In this document: positions 25,850-38,229 of the stretch, in pieces
How the letters are laid out: every line of letters starts with the position of its first letter
Numbering within the stretch: position 1 is the stretch's first letter
Assembly (NCBI GenBank): GCA_018894105.1
Contig: CM032126.1
Location: 27,440,391-27,504,390, forward strand
Origin: Jacaranda mimosifolia
Taxonomy: Eukaryota > Streptophyta > Magnoliopsida > Lamiales > Bignoniaceae
Direction of reading: 5' to 3'
Length of the DNA stretch: 64,000 nucleotides
Position numbers and translations under genes: made by a program
The notes under the pieces: model-generated
Seen by the model: the letters and a program-made list of their open reading frames with translations, nothing else
Told to the model about the DNA's origin: nothing
The model's database searches: none

Positions 25850-26449
25850 GGTGCCATTTAGTCGTCTCGTGTTACTTATTTTGATCGATGCAGCCAAATC
25901 CATCTTTTTGTCAACTCGGACTGCCCATCATTCATAACGGTAAACTTCAATACAGAAGGGCAAAGGGATGTGCCCTCCACAGTTAAATAGCTATTTGTTG
26001 AGACAGCATTCTTTACTTATTCGCATCCTGCTTGTACTAAGTCATGAGACTCGTGACATTTCTTGCATAATGTATAGTTATGTTTGCTTCTGTTTTTGAA
26101 GATGGTTATCACATTCAATGTTGTGAGAGAAACTCACCCTGGGGCCAATGGTCTTGGCATTCAATGTATGTGGAAATATTGGGTGTTTGTGTTAAAGGTT
26201 ATGAGCTCTTCTAAGAAGGGTAGTGGAAGCCAATCCTGGTGGTTTTTGTGCAGGCTTTAGGATCCATGACATACTATGATTGGGAGAACAGCCCCAGGAC
26301 GGATAGGAAACACTCTTTTTAACTATAAACAAAGAAAATTATGTTGAGAGTTTCTGGTTTTGTCAAATTAGTGGTTTATCTATTGGTTGTAAGTAGTTCT
26401 TGATCATTTTGTGGTTTACCAATGACATTGCATATAAGAAGCTTTCTTT

Positions 26450-26771
26450 GGGATGTGTTTGGGTGAACTTGTTTAGATGATTTTATAAACTCGTTATAAG
26501 ATGTTGCATCTTATTTTTAAAAAAAATTAATTTTTTTACATATTGAATAAGATAATGAAGGTTATAAAATGTTAATGCTGATAGTTTTGTAAATAAATAT
26601 TACCCCAGTCATAAAGAACTCTTCGGTTTCTTTGAAGAAGTTTGTAAATTTCATCATCTTACTTTGTCTATTAGCTTTTATAATTATTATTAAAATAAAA
26701 TTTAGCATCTTATAAAATTTGAAAGAAAAAAAAAATCAGACATTATTTCATATAAATTTAGTCAAACATCT
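26450..26771. mobile_element. Possible PIF/Harbinger-like MITE remnant
   Basis: The left end reads GGGATGTGTTTGGGTGAACTT. The reverse complement of the right end reads AAGATGTTTGACTAAATTT. The two share the GATGT-TTTG layout seen in the other MITEs of this window. The interior is AT-rich and non-coding. No clean 3-bp target duplication is visible, so this is a weak call. Confidence 0.3.
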
Positions 26772-27402
26772 TAGAAAAAAATAATTCTCCTTTTCGGAAA
26801 AAGTAAAGAGCAGGTGATAGATTGATGCTGCTGCTGTTCATCTATATAAAGCAAATCTTGTTATGGATCTTGCCATGGCTATTATCTGCTTGCTTTTCAT
26901 GTGTTTTAAGTTTAAATTATTAATCCTGAGTTAATGCATGCATGCATGATTCGTGAATTTCGTATTACAGCCACAGGATTACTGCTAACCTTTCTGGACT
27001 CACACTCCATATGATGAATATAAAATATAAAAATACAATTGAGATTATTCCATATGTACTTTTTTGTATGCCCATTTAGTCAATGGAGCAAGTAAAAATT
27101 GCATAATGAGAATAAGGTCATATTATAAAAACTGAAATAATTGTACTGAGTTTGGCTCTTCTGCAGCAATATTTTATTTGCACTTTGAAAAATCTTTGTA
27201 TTATTTATATATTTCTATGACTGACTGTTGATTTTTGTTTGCTTGGTGATTGTCTATATGTCGGGTTCATTTTTGTTTCTGTGCCACTGGTAATTAGCCT
27301 GTATTTCCGGGCACTTTTGAAAAGACTAGTTGGCCCCTGGGCCATGCTTACAATTTTGGAATTTGATTGAAGTTGCAGAAATTCTGAAATCTTTTCTTGG
27401 GT

Positions 27403-27790
27403 ATATGTACAGCACTCTAAAGCATATAGAAGATGAAACTCTCTTTGGGCAAATTTGATATTAAGGTCTTAAATTTAACAAGAGTAGCAAGTTCTCTGGC
27501 ATATTTTATGATTGTTAAATTTTTTATTATATAAATACATAAATTTATTTTTTATATGACACTGAATTTTTTAATAATTTGAATTTTTACACACATATGT
27601 ATAGCACTCTACAGTATACAGAAGACAGGACTCTTTTTGGGCAATTTGATATTGGTTATGTTCTAAATTTAACAAGAGTATTAGGTTTATAGGTACGGTA
27701 GGTTTTGACATATTCTATACATGTGTTAAAAATTTTATAACATAAATAATCAAAAATATTTATTTATTTTTACATGATATTAAATTTTTT
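27403..27790. repeat. Diverged tandem duplication, period about 192 bp
   Basis: The unit starting ATATGTACAGCACTCTAAAG at 27403 recurs at 27595 as ATATGTATAGCACTCTACAG. The shared order (AGAAGA-GACTCT, GGGCAA, TTGATATT, AAATTTAACAAGAGTA, ATATTCT/ATATTTT) runs almost the full length, with many substitutions and small indels. It is an old duplication with no coding content. Confidence 0.75.
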
Positions 27791-28775
27791 ACTAGTTTGA
27801 ACTTTTCATAAATAAAAACACATAGTTATGATGAAACGGTAATAAAAGAATGGAGAGAGTAGGTTTTAAATAATAGTTGTTGTATGAGTTCATATATATG
27901 TATATTTCACATGCATAAGTGTGCTAATTAAAAATTTGCTAAGGTTCAAATCCTAAATTTTATTTAGCGATGTAATTAGATTAATTAACTATTATATGTA
28001 GTTGCTAGATAAGTTGTAGTTATGAAAATTAGAAAATAAAAATAACATTTTAAGCACATTACTCGAGAAAACATAAAAAGGAGATTAGTGTTTTATCTAA
28101 AAATGAGATGAATATGTGTGTCTGGGCACAAGATTTTTATGAATCACCTTTTTTATTGTTTAGTGATATTTATAAATGAAAAATTAATATATTTAAATGG
28201 ATATTGTTATTCTAAAAGAATGGAAAACGCCATCCTTAGTTATAGCACCAAAATTATAATTAATTTTTTCGTGTCAGAATGTGAGATTACCTTTAATTTG
28301 CGTTGATTCTTGACTTTGATAATTAACCATGATGTTCTAGAATATATCAAAGAGTGTTAAAAAATACAATATCTTGTGAGAGTGCAATCATTCAGACACG
28401 AGTGCAACCAATTTTTAGAGTACTATCCCAGTTACACTTTTATGTCTGGCCTTATCTTAACTAGGGTAGAAATAGGTCAGATGTGTCTTTGCCCTTTTCT
28501 CTTTAAACATATATAGTAATTGACTTCCTCTTAACGTTATTAAAACATGGATTATAACCGTTTAAATTTTAAACCCATCTTATGATCATTAATACAAGCA
28601 TTAAATACCCTTCTTTGACTGTAAAAAGAAAGAATGAGAATCCCAGTCCAGTCCAACTTGTTCGCTTCCTTTTCTTTTCTTTTCTTTTTTTCTCTCTTTT
28701 TTGTCCCTCAAAAGTCGTGTCCTCAAGCCTTTCTATAAGAGTGCATTTCCTTTTCAATCACAGCACACCAATCCC

Positions 28776-28801
28776 TGTGCAGTGTGCAGTGTGCAGTGTG
28801 C
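28776..28801. repeat. (TGTGCAG)n short tandem repeat, about 3.7 copies
   Basis: Three exact TGTGCAG units and a partial fourth run into GCATGCATG. It is non-coding and intergenic. Confidence 0.85.
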
Positions 28802-29324
28802 ATGCATGAATTCCACTTTATTAGTAGAGCAGATTAACAACTAATTAATTTTGTGTCGTTTCACAACAAATCCATCCACAGTTGGTTCGTAAATTATATG
28901 GAAAAGATAATATATATATATATTTCACTGTTAATAAATAAAAGTAATCAATTTACATTTTGCATGAATGGTTATCGATATCTGTGAAGATGAAAAGGTT
29001 GGAGTCCACGACACGAAGGGTGTGTGATTATTGCAAAATCTGTCAGGCTTAGAAAGAAAACTTTGTCATTTATTGCTAAGCAATAAACATTGCATGGGTT
29101 TCAAGATATTGAATTTTGGACATTCGTTGAGATTTGAGGAACCTAATGTATTCAGCACTTTGACTAAAAAGTGTTCCAACGAGCATAGATAAGTTTTTGA
29201 GAAATATTACATATATGTATATATGAGTGTTGGTATATCATTAATTATTTGATAAAATACTAAAGAAATTAATTTTTAAATGTTGACTGTACCTCAAAAT
29301 TTAAGTTGGAATACGATGAAGAAG

Positions 29325-29655
29325 TGGTGCAAAAATGACGAAACAATGGCAAAACGGCATGGCGAAGCGTGCCCCAATGCACATGGGCAGAATGGCGTGT
29401 GCCCATAAGGTCGCGCAGGTTGGGCACTACATGGGCTGCAGTATTGACACCTTGCGCCGGTGGGAAGGCCAACAGCGAACACGGGCTGCACGCAGCGCAG
29501 GGTGCAATATTGACGCCTTGCCTCAGAGTGCAAGGGGCATGTGCCCCAGCGTGAAGGCTACTACCATCGTGGCAGTGTGCACTGTTCTGCGCGCCTCGAT
29601 GCAAGGCTGTTTGCATCATACGATCAGCACGGTGTGCAGGACAAAAACGCATTAG
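29325..29655. other. GC-rich block upstream of the copia remnant, with internal repeats
   Basis: This roughly 330-bp stretch is strikingly GC-rich against AT-rich surroundings. It contains a repeated phrase: GTATTGACACCTTGCGCC near 29441 and ATATTGACGCCTTGCCTC near 29507, each preceded by GGGCTGCA or GGGTGCA. It lies just before the copia gag region, so it may be part of the element's LTR or leader. Open frames exist on both strands, as expected of GC-rich DNA with few stop codons. None resembles a known protein. Confidence 0.5.
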
Positions 29656-29943
29656 TAAAGACCATTTTGAAATAGTTCTGAACTATTTTTTGTGTGGGAA
29701 TCATTAAAAGGAGATTAGATATGAGGGAGTTAGGTGTTTCCGAGAGATTATGAGACTTGAATTTGTGCTATGCACTTGATTTAATAGTTAATAAATTTAT
29801 CTTCTTATTTGTAAAGTAAGAACATTGTCAAACCACATTAGAATTTTGTGTTTTATTTTTGAATTTTTTTGCAGGTGTTTTTCATTTGTGATATTTAGTC
29901 ATTCTAGATAACAAAAAGAGCTAGTTTGACCAAATACGTCTGC

Positions 29944-32345
29944 ATGAAATATAAGGCAGGAAAATTCAATGGGAAGAACGACTTTGGACTGTGGAAGGTA
30001 AAATGCATGCCCTTCTGATCAGCAAGGTTCGCAGAGAGCACTAAAGGAAAAAGATTTCTAGTTAGAAACACTTTTAGAGGATGAGAAAGATGAGTTTATA
30101 GTGAAGGCTTTTGGTACTCTGCTACTATTGCTAGCAAATAATGTACTAAGAAAGGCCGCAATAGAAAGTACACCGATGAAATTATGGTCAAAGTTGGAGA
30201 GTCTTTACATGACAAAATCGCTCACGAGTCGAATGTATTTGAAACAATGACTCTAAACCCTCCAGATGAAAGAAGGTACATTCATGACGCAGTATATTGA
30301 TTATTTCAATAAAGTGATTCCGGGTCTTACTAGTATGGATGTGTAAGAAGATGATAAGGATCAGGCATTGATTCTTTTGTGTTTTCTACCTAAATCTTTT
30401 GAGTACTTGGTGATTACTTTATTGCATGGGAGAGATGTTATTTCAATGGAGGATGTGAAAACTTCATTGAATTCAAATAAATTGAATAAGAATGTCCTGG
30501 GTAGTAATGAGTATTGAAGGTTTGGTTGCTAAGGGGAGACCAAAAGAAAGGGGAAAAATGGAGGCCGATCTAAGTTCCAAGGCAAGCCTAAATCTAGCAC
30601 TAAATGCTATAATTATGGAGACAAAGATAACAAAAAATGAAATTGCTCAAAATGTGGAATAGGGAAGGATTAAGGTGAATCTTCTTGTTGGAAAAAGGAT
30701 GATGTTGCTGGGATTGTTGAGGATGAGGCTAATGGAGCATTTACTTTCAATGTCACTGAGGGTCTTCTTAGTTTTAAATGGATTTTGGATAGCTCCTATG
30801 GTATGTGCCCACCAGAGGAATAGTTTACCGCTTATAGAAAATATGATGGTGGTGAAGTTCTCATGGGAAAGGATGCAAAAGTTGTTGGAGTTGACATAGT
30901 GGGTATCATAATGAACAATAGAATTATGAAGACACTAGCAAAGATACATCATGTTCCAGATTTAGAAGAAGAACTTGATTTCACTTGGCACATAGGAAAG
31001 AATGGGTGTGAGTATAGGGTTCAAGATTGAGTTCTATGGGTTTGGAAGGGTACTATGCCGATTATGGAGGGGGAGATGAGAAATGGCCTTTATATTATGC
31101 AGGGTAGTATGATTTCTAGTATTGCTTCATCATTACACATTGACAGAGACACTATGAGGTTGTAGTATATGCGGCTTGGGCATATGAGTGAGAGGAAAAT
31201 GTCAGAATTTAGCAAATTAGGGGTTTGCTTTATGGACAGAAGACTGAAGATTTGGACTTTTGTAAGCACTATGTTCTTGTGAAGCGACATAAGGTGAAGT
31301 TCAACATAGTAGTTCACATGACTAAGGGCACTTCAGATTACATCCATTCATATCTTATTCATATCTTTAGGGGCCTTACCACGTTTTGCAAATGGTGGTG
31401 CTATGTATATGTTGATGTTCATTGATGACTTTTCACGGAGACTTTAAGCATATATGTTGAAGAACAAAGATGAGGACTGACAATGGTCTACAACAAAGAG
31501 TTCCAAGAGTTCTGCAATAAGTAAGAGATTGTGAGGCATCATGCTGCTATATGTACACCACAACATAATGGGGTCACAGAATCGATAAATAAAATACTTT
31601 TGAAAAGAGTTAGATGCATGCTCTTTAATGCTAGGTTGTTTAAGGATTTTGGAGTTGAAACTGTCTATGGTGCTTACTATTTGGCTAATAGCTGACCGTT
31701 GATTGCTCTGGACTATTTAACACCAATGGAAGTATAATCGGGTTCTCCTGCTGATTTCTTGATTCTAAGGTACTCTAACATCCAACTTATGCTCATATTC
31801 GTGGTGGGAAGCTTGAATCGAGAGCCAAAAGGTGCATATTTATTGGCTACGCAGTTGGAATAAAGGGTTGTCGTATATGGTGATCATAAATGCTCCACAT
31901 TGATGATCAGCAAAGGTATAATATTTGATAAGTCTGCTATATATGTTAAAGAAGTTGGAGTAGGTGGTAGGATTCAAGAGGCACTGTGAAGAATGTTGAG
32001 TTTGAAATTGACACTCCACAATATGTTTCCAAATGGAAGCATAAGGTAGTACCTCCTAAACAATAGCAAGAAATCGAATCACTACAGAATTATCATTTGA
32101 CTCGCAATAGAGAGAAGACGGATCAAACCACCATAGCAGTTAAGATATTCAGATCCGGTTGCTTATGCATTAACAATTGAAAATGTTATGAGAGGCCATT
32201 TCACGCCAAGATTTGAATAAGTGGATAGCTGCCACAAGTGAAAAAATGGAATTCCGCACAAGAATGATATATGGGGGTTAATGTACCTAAAGATCATAAA
32301 ATTATCGAGTGTGAGTACATTTTCAAGAGGAAAGAAAGAATTCCA
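29944..32345 (+). mobile_element. Degenerate Ty1/copia retrotransposon: gag, zinc knuckle, protease, integrase, start of RT
   Basis: In order on the + strand, across all three frames: a gag start (MKYKAGKFNGKNDFGLWK at 29944, frame broken almost at once); gag helices (FGTLLLLLANNVLRKA, then SLESLYM-like KLESLYMTKSLTSRMYLK); a CCHC-like knuckle near 30606-30690; a protease site with DSS in place of DSG near 30780; a GAG-pre-integrase motif (RLGHMSERKM near 31170); integrase motifs RTDNG (about 31473) and TPQHNGV (about 31556); the linker RCIFIGYAVGIKG (about 31830); and the opening of reverse transcriptase (DLNKWIAATSEKMEF, then PKDHKIIECEYIFKRKE to about 32345). Sequence then turns to purine repeat. 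Reverse transcriptase catalytic motifs and RNase H are absent. Many stops and frameshifts make it dead. No LTR pair or target duplication could be delimited. Confidence 0.85.
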
Positions 32346-32379
32346 CAACCAAAATCCTTTCAAAAATCTCGTCTTTTCC

Positions 32380-32430
32380 AAAAGAGAAAAAAAGAAAAAA
32401 AAAAAGAAAGAAAGAAAGAAAGAGAAAGGG
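32380..32430 (+). repeat. A/G-rich (GAAA)n tract at the break point of the copia element
   Basis: A polypurine stretch with GAAA/AAAG units directly follows the last recognisable reverse-transcriptase residues. It marks where the copia homology ends and may be the site of a deletion or replication slippage. Confidence 0.7.
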
Positions 32431-34971
32431 AAATGTTTAAAATTCATCCCCTCGCCTGCTCCCTCCAAAATAAATAAATAAAATAAAAGATAAATTGAAG
32501 TGTAAGAAGAAAGAGATGTGCTGATGGAAGGGTAAAAATATGTGGAGAGAATGAGGCCAATAAGAATCGCTGCACTGCATTTTCACGGGTACAATACAAC
32601 TGAGAAACCCTGTGAACATATTCAATGCCACAATAAATTTTTGCAGAAGGATTCATAAAGACTTCTCAAGAAACTTATTTTTGTATGTAATCCGTACCAA
32701 ACACAACCAAATGATCCATTCACTATGTCAATTATTAAGCTAAAATTAATTGTATCAAAATTTAAATTATCACGCGACATATTTACATCGAAAATCAATT
32801 AAAAATCTGTTGACCTATAGCAAGTATTATTAGCCAATAAAATAAAATTGTACGTTTTTAAGGGGTTTAAATTCAAAATCTAACGTCTAGGAACGTCATC
32901 ACTGCCGACATTATTGAATTTATATTTGCTATAAAAATGTATTATGTTTGGTAAGACTTGAACCCATTATTTGATTTTTAAGAAATATAGTTGCGAAATT
33001 TGGTATAGAAAGATTTACTACAGTAATGAAATTGCAAAGATGATAAGAGTGGCACCTTAAACAAGTTCAATCTTAATTCTCACAGCTTACAGAAATAGCA
33101 AACAGTGGTTGATTGATCAAAGACAAAAAAGCAAGGTTCCAAATATTAGTTTTAAAGTTATTCGTGATTGTGACAGTGCACTTGAACAAAAGAAAGAAAT
33201 GTCCACATCTTGTAGGTTTTACCTAAAAAAGGCCTAATTCACAAGAGTGGAACGTTGATCACAATCTCTTATGTCCAATTATGTATTTATTTAATTTTTC
33301 GTATTAATTTCAAAAGTTAATTCTGATATGTGATTTGACATCTTGATACAAGAAATTACTTGTCCATTTGACTAAATACAAGAAACAAGACTCATAGACG
33401 ACCCAAGATTGAACAAACGTAGATGGATGATGAAAATTGCTGACTTTATAATTTAACGATTACGAGATAACCAGTAAGTACAATACAACCCAAGTCAATT
33501 CAACATTCATAATCAGACTAAATACAAACTATAAAGAACTTATGATCCTTAGTTATTTGTATTTTGTTTAACGAGGAACATATTGAAATAGAATACATAG
33601 ATGTGGTAGTACTTAGATCAAAACTAGTTAAAAGTGTGGTCAACATCAGTGCATGTATAGTAGCCATTATGGAGAAGTGAACTTTTGTATCCTTCAAGGC
33701 TCAAAGGACACAAAAGGTATAGCTCATGATAAAGCAAATGGAAAGATAACTGCTTTTTGTCATAATCCTGTCCTTATTTACTCAGCTCCTGCTGCTACTC
33801 CCATCACCCATTCTTTCAAAACAGCAGTTTCCCTAATCCCCACACAAAGTTCGAGTTGTTTGCCACTGTCTCTATATGTATAGATACAAGCATCTATTTT
33901 AGCATTCTGTTGGACAATGAAATGAAGTTGGCCTTCAGTTGATATGGTGGTTGAAAAGTAAGATTTAAGAGTTTTGATTTTTGGAATTCTACTATTTAAT
34001 TTTGTGCAATGGATAGAGGGAATTACTTTCTCTCTTGGCATGCTTAATTGTAAGCATATATTTATAATTTGTTTTGCTTCATGAAATGGAATTGTTTAAT
34101 AGACTCCTGCAATACATTTGGTCCATCTAATATCATTAGGTTGGACGGAGGAACAACAAAATTCATTCATATATTATAATTTACTCATCAATAGTTAACA
34201 GAATTCATTCAATACAGTAAATTCGATTCATCCTATACTATTAAATTGGAATACAATGAATGGCATAAATTATTCATCCCATCTAATTTAATAGTCAATA
34301 ACCGACGATAGATAGAATTTATTCAATACAATACACCCTATGCATCCAACATCATTGAATTGAAGGGGTGTACGTAAATTTACCCACTGTGTGTAATCCA
34401 ATGGCCAAGGCCAATAAGGGAAAATCATCCACCCCTTCAATCCAATGCCCAGCAAAATGACCAATAGATGAAGATTGTTGTCATTATGATCATCAGCTGT
34501 ATTTGTCATTCTTATAATTACTTGAAAACAGGGTGGCAGCTTTGTTGGACCTTAAAAGTAACTTAAAATTACCCTCTTTACATAATAGCAATATTATGTC
34601 ATACTATGCACCTCTAAATTACAGTTCAGGTTCACTTGCTTCTGAGTGAATTCTCCCTTGTTTAAAGGAAGAAAAGGAGATACTCCTCAGATAAGAATGC
34701 CATTTTCTTGATAATGGCAAACATCATTCTAATTAAATAACTGTGGCCCTGGTCCCTTCTTGCCCCCAAAAGCAATCCAATTATATTCTCATATCAACTA
34801 AACCACTATATGTCACTCCCACTTTTTCTTCAATCTTTCTTTCTCTAGTCCCCATGCATCATTCCCACAAATAAAAAACTACACACAAACATATCATAAG
34901 GTGACACACAGTGTCTTTCTTCTACTGGGGTCTCTACCAGTTACCACTATCTTTCCTTCTGCACATGAGAG
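32431..34971. other. Intergenic region and presumed promoter of the MOL1-like gene
   Basis: No coding region is recognised. Around 34130-34390 a loosely repeated CATTCAATACA / GAATTCATT theme recurs, perhaps from a decayed MITE, but I could not delimit ends. The last 200 bases before 34972 are pyrimidine-rich with no clear TATA box; ACTATATG near 34805 is a weak candidate. Confidence 0.5.
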
Positions 34972-37900
34972 ATGCAAGTTCCAATGGAGATACTCCATCC
35001 CCTGTACTTCATACTACTAATGGTTTCTTTGATGGTGATGGAGCCAACATTGGCTGCTGATCCTCTCTCTTATGCTCTCTTGAGCTTAAAATCTGAATTT
35101 GTGGATGATTCCAATAGTTTAAATGATTGGTTCTTGCCTTCTGGAGCTCATCCCTCTTCCCAAATTTATGCATGTTCCTGGACTGGAGTGAGATGCAGTG
35201 ATAATTCTTCAAAGATCATCAGTTTAGACCTGTCAACGAAGAATCTTGGAGGTTCATTATCAGGAAAACAGTTTGGTCTGTTTGTTGATCTTGTTGATCT
35301 CAACCTCAGTTATAATTCATTCTCAGATCAACTTCCCGCTGGTATTTTCAACCTCACAAGCCTAAGATCATTAGATATCAGCAGGAACAATTTTTCTGGT
35401 CCTTTTCCAAGTGGAAGTCCCAATCTCCACAATCTTGTTGTTCTTGATGCCTTCAGCAATAGCTTCTCAGGACCATTACCAGCTGATGTTTCTCAACTTG
35501 AAACACTCAAAGTGTTGAATTTTGCAGGGAGTTACTTCAGTGGACCAATCCCATCAGAATATGGTTCATTTAAGGCAATTGAATTCATTCACTTGGCAGG
35601 AAATTTCCTAAGTGGTGGAATACCACCTGAGCTGGGGAAGCTGAAAACTCTGTCCCACATGGAGATTGGCTATAATTCATATGAAGGAGGGATTCCATGG
35701 CAACTGGGAAATATGAGTGAGCTTCAGTATCTTGATATAGCAGATGCCAACATTTCTGGTCCAATTCCAGGGCAACTCTCCAACCTTACCAAACTTGAAT
35801 CACTTTTCCTCTTCAGAAGCCAGCTTAATGGGAAGATTCCATGGGAATTCAGCAAAATCTCAACACTCAAAAGCTTGGATCTTTCTGACAACCTGCTTTC
35901 TGGTCCAATTCCAGACAGTTTTTCAGAGCTGAAAAATCTTAGGCTGCTGAGCCTAATGTACAATGAGTTGACTGGCTCTGTCCCTCAAGGTATTTCTAAG
36001 CTTCCACAACTTGATACCCTCCTTATATGGAGCAATTACTTTACAGGGTCACTCCCAGAGGACTTGGGCAGATACTCAAGACTCAAACATGTGGATGTTT
36101 CAACAAATAATTTTGTTGGTAGCATACCACCTGATATATGTGCTGGAGGGGAGTTACTCAAGTTGATACTGTTTTCAAACAATTTTACTGGAGGTCTATC
36201 TCCATCTCTCTCCAATTGTTCCTCTCTTGTTCGCCTTCGGCTCGAAGATAATTCATTTTCAGGTGAGATATCTCTGCAATTTGGCAATCTTCCATATATT
36301 TCATATGTGGACTTGTCAAGAAATAGGTTCACAGGAGGGATTCCCTCTGATATTGATGAAGCTTCTGGGCTTCAGTACTTTAATGTGTCTGATAATCCAG
36401 AACTTGGAGGCATAGTACCAAGTAAGACATGGTCTATGCCGAGTCTTCAGAATTTTTCCATTGTTTCTTGTGGTGTATCAGGAAATATTCCTCCATTTGG
36501 GCACTGCAGGTCAGTTTCTGTTATTGAATTGAGAATGAACAACTTATCAGGAGAAATCCCAGAAAGTATATCTAATTGTAAGCAACTTGTGAGGATGGAC
36601 CTAGCTAAAAATAACTTGACAGGTTTAATACCAGTGGAGCTTGCTAGTCTTCCTGTTATTAGCATTTTAGACTTGTCACATAATAGTCTCAGTGGTCCCA
36701 TCCCAGCCAAGTTTGGAAGCTCATCGAGCTTGAAACTTCTTAATGTGTCCTACAATGATATCTCTGGTTCAATTCCTTTGAATAAGAGTTTCAAAATGAT
36801 GGATCGAAGTGCATTTTTTGGTAATCCAAAGCTCTGTGGAGCACCTTTGAGACCTTGTCATCATGAAAATGGAATCTCAAATGGACTCGAACTAGGAAGC
36901 AGAAGAGCACAGAAATTAGCATGGGTTCTCATACTATGTGCAGTCATAGTTTTATTCATCATGGCTGGAGTTTTTGGGATAATATACTTCAAAAGAGGAA
37001 GTAAAGGCCAGTGGAAAATGATTGCTTTTAATGGACTTCCTCAATTTACAGCAAAGGATGTTTTGAGAAGCTTTAACTATGCAGAAGCCCTGGAGACATT
37101 GCCCACATTGCCAGATTCAATCGGCAAAGTAGTTTTACCCACAGGAATTACTGTTTCAGCAAAGAAAATCGAGTGGGGACCAAGAGATATGAAAGTTAAG
37201 TTACAAATTTTGACCAAGATAGGAAATGCAAGACATAAGAATTTGACAAGATTGCTTGGGATTTGCTACAACAACCATCTTGCTTATTTGTTGTATGATT
37301 ACATGCCTAACGGAAATTTAGCCGAAAAGATGAGGATGAGGAGGGATTGGGAAACCAAGTGTAAAATAGTAAGTGGGATTGCAAGGGCACTCTGCTTCCT
37401 CCATCATGACTGTTATCCGGCTATCCCACATGGAAATCTGAAGGCGACCAACATACTTTTCGATGAAAATATGGAGCCACATTTGGCTGAATATGGACTC
37501 AATTCAATCATTGAATCAAGTAATAGTCCACTACCAGCAAAGCTTAGAAAGGAGACAGGTACATGCTCAATCTGTTCTCAGTATTTGTTACCATAAAATC
37601 AAGAATGCTTATGCTAAAGTTTCTCTCGTGCTGCATAATTATGACATAACCAGTCTCTTATTTGTTTATATAGTTCTATCTTCAGGCATATGCTATTCCT
37701 TTTCTCACGTAAGGCTTTGGTTTGTTAGCTAATGCATATTTATTTCTAGCAATACTCAGAAAAAAAAAAAAAAAAAGAAAAAAAAAAATAATAATAATAA
37801 TAAGATGTCCTTAGCCAGATTTAACCTTCCTCTTTTTCTTCTTAATTGAACAAAGCTACCTTTCTCAAGTATCATAATATTTCAACAGGTGCATTTAGAA

Positions 37901-38229
37901 CATCCATAAGGGAGGAACTTTACATGGATGTGTACAACTTTGGGGAACTCATTCTGGAGATTTTAACAAATGGTAGAGTGGCAAATGCATCAGAGGTCAC
38001 ACAGAACATTCAAAGAGAGGATCTGATAAGAGAAGTTGCTGGTGAGAATGGCATTGTTCCCTCAGACTCGTTCCAAGAGGAGGTGAAGTTGGCTATTGAA
38101 GTTGCTCTACTCTGCACAAGAAGTAGGCCATCAGATAGACCATCAATGCAAGATGCACTAAAACTATTATCAGGGCTGAAGTCGCCGATGAGTGGCAGGG
38201 CTCTAGGAACAGAAGGCCATAAAGCATAA
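34972..38229 (+). CDS. MOL1: LRR receptor-like (pseudo)kinase, MOL1 type (2 exons, 975 aa, complete)
   Basis: Exons 34972-37558 and 37889-38229 (intron 330 nt, GT-AG, phase 1). Order: signal peptide (about 1-29; a second in-frame ATG at 34984 is an alternative start); N-terminal cap with CSWTGVRC; about 22 plant-type LRRs (about 80-620); a juxtamembrane LCGAPLRPC pair; one membrane helix (about 648-671); a cytoplasmic kinase fold (about 692-970). It aligns closely along its length with my memory of Arabidopsis MOL1 (At5g51350; for example QFTAKDVL, VLPTGITV-KKIEW, NARHKNL, YDYMPNGNLAEKM). MOL1 belongs to the TDR/PXY family and restrains cambial activity. The kinase has the VAIK-type Lys (731/732), but HRD reads HGN (820-822), DFG reads EYG (840-842) and there is no glycine-rich loop. 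Phosphotransfer is therefore unlikely, and signalling probably needs an active partner kinase. The orthology is strong; function in this plant is inferred. Confidence 0.93.

Larger units (their letters stand above)
25850..29320. other. 3' UTR and intergenic region downstream of the EDR2-like gene
   Basis: The first few hundred bases after the stop must include the 3' UTR. I cannot place the polyadenylation site; an AATAAA occurs only at about 26590. The rest is AT-rich with no credible coding frame. It contains a possible MITE (26450-26771), a diverged 192-bp tandem repeat (27403-27790) and a short TGTGCAG repeat (28776-28801). Confidence 0.6.

Noticed and set aside
29269..29655. Open frames of 79-127 aa on both strands of the GC-rich block
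   Set aside because: Overlapping open frames on both strands follow from low AT content. The translations are biased in composition and resemble no protein.
30675..30899. 74-aa open frame inside the copia region as a separate gene
   Set aside because: It is an out-of-frame reading of the decayed gag-protease segment.
32163..32656. Several short open frames on both strands around the (GAAA)n tract
   Set aside because: They are Lys/Phe-rich translations of purine-rich DNA next to the copia remnant.
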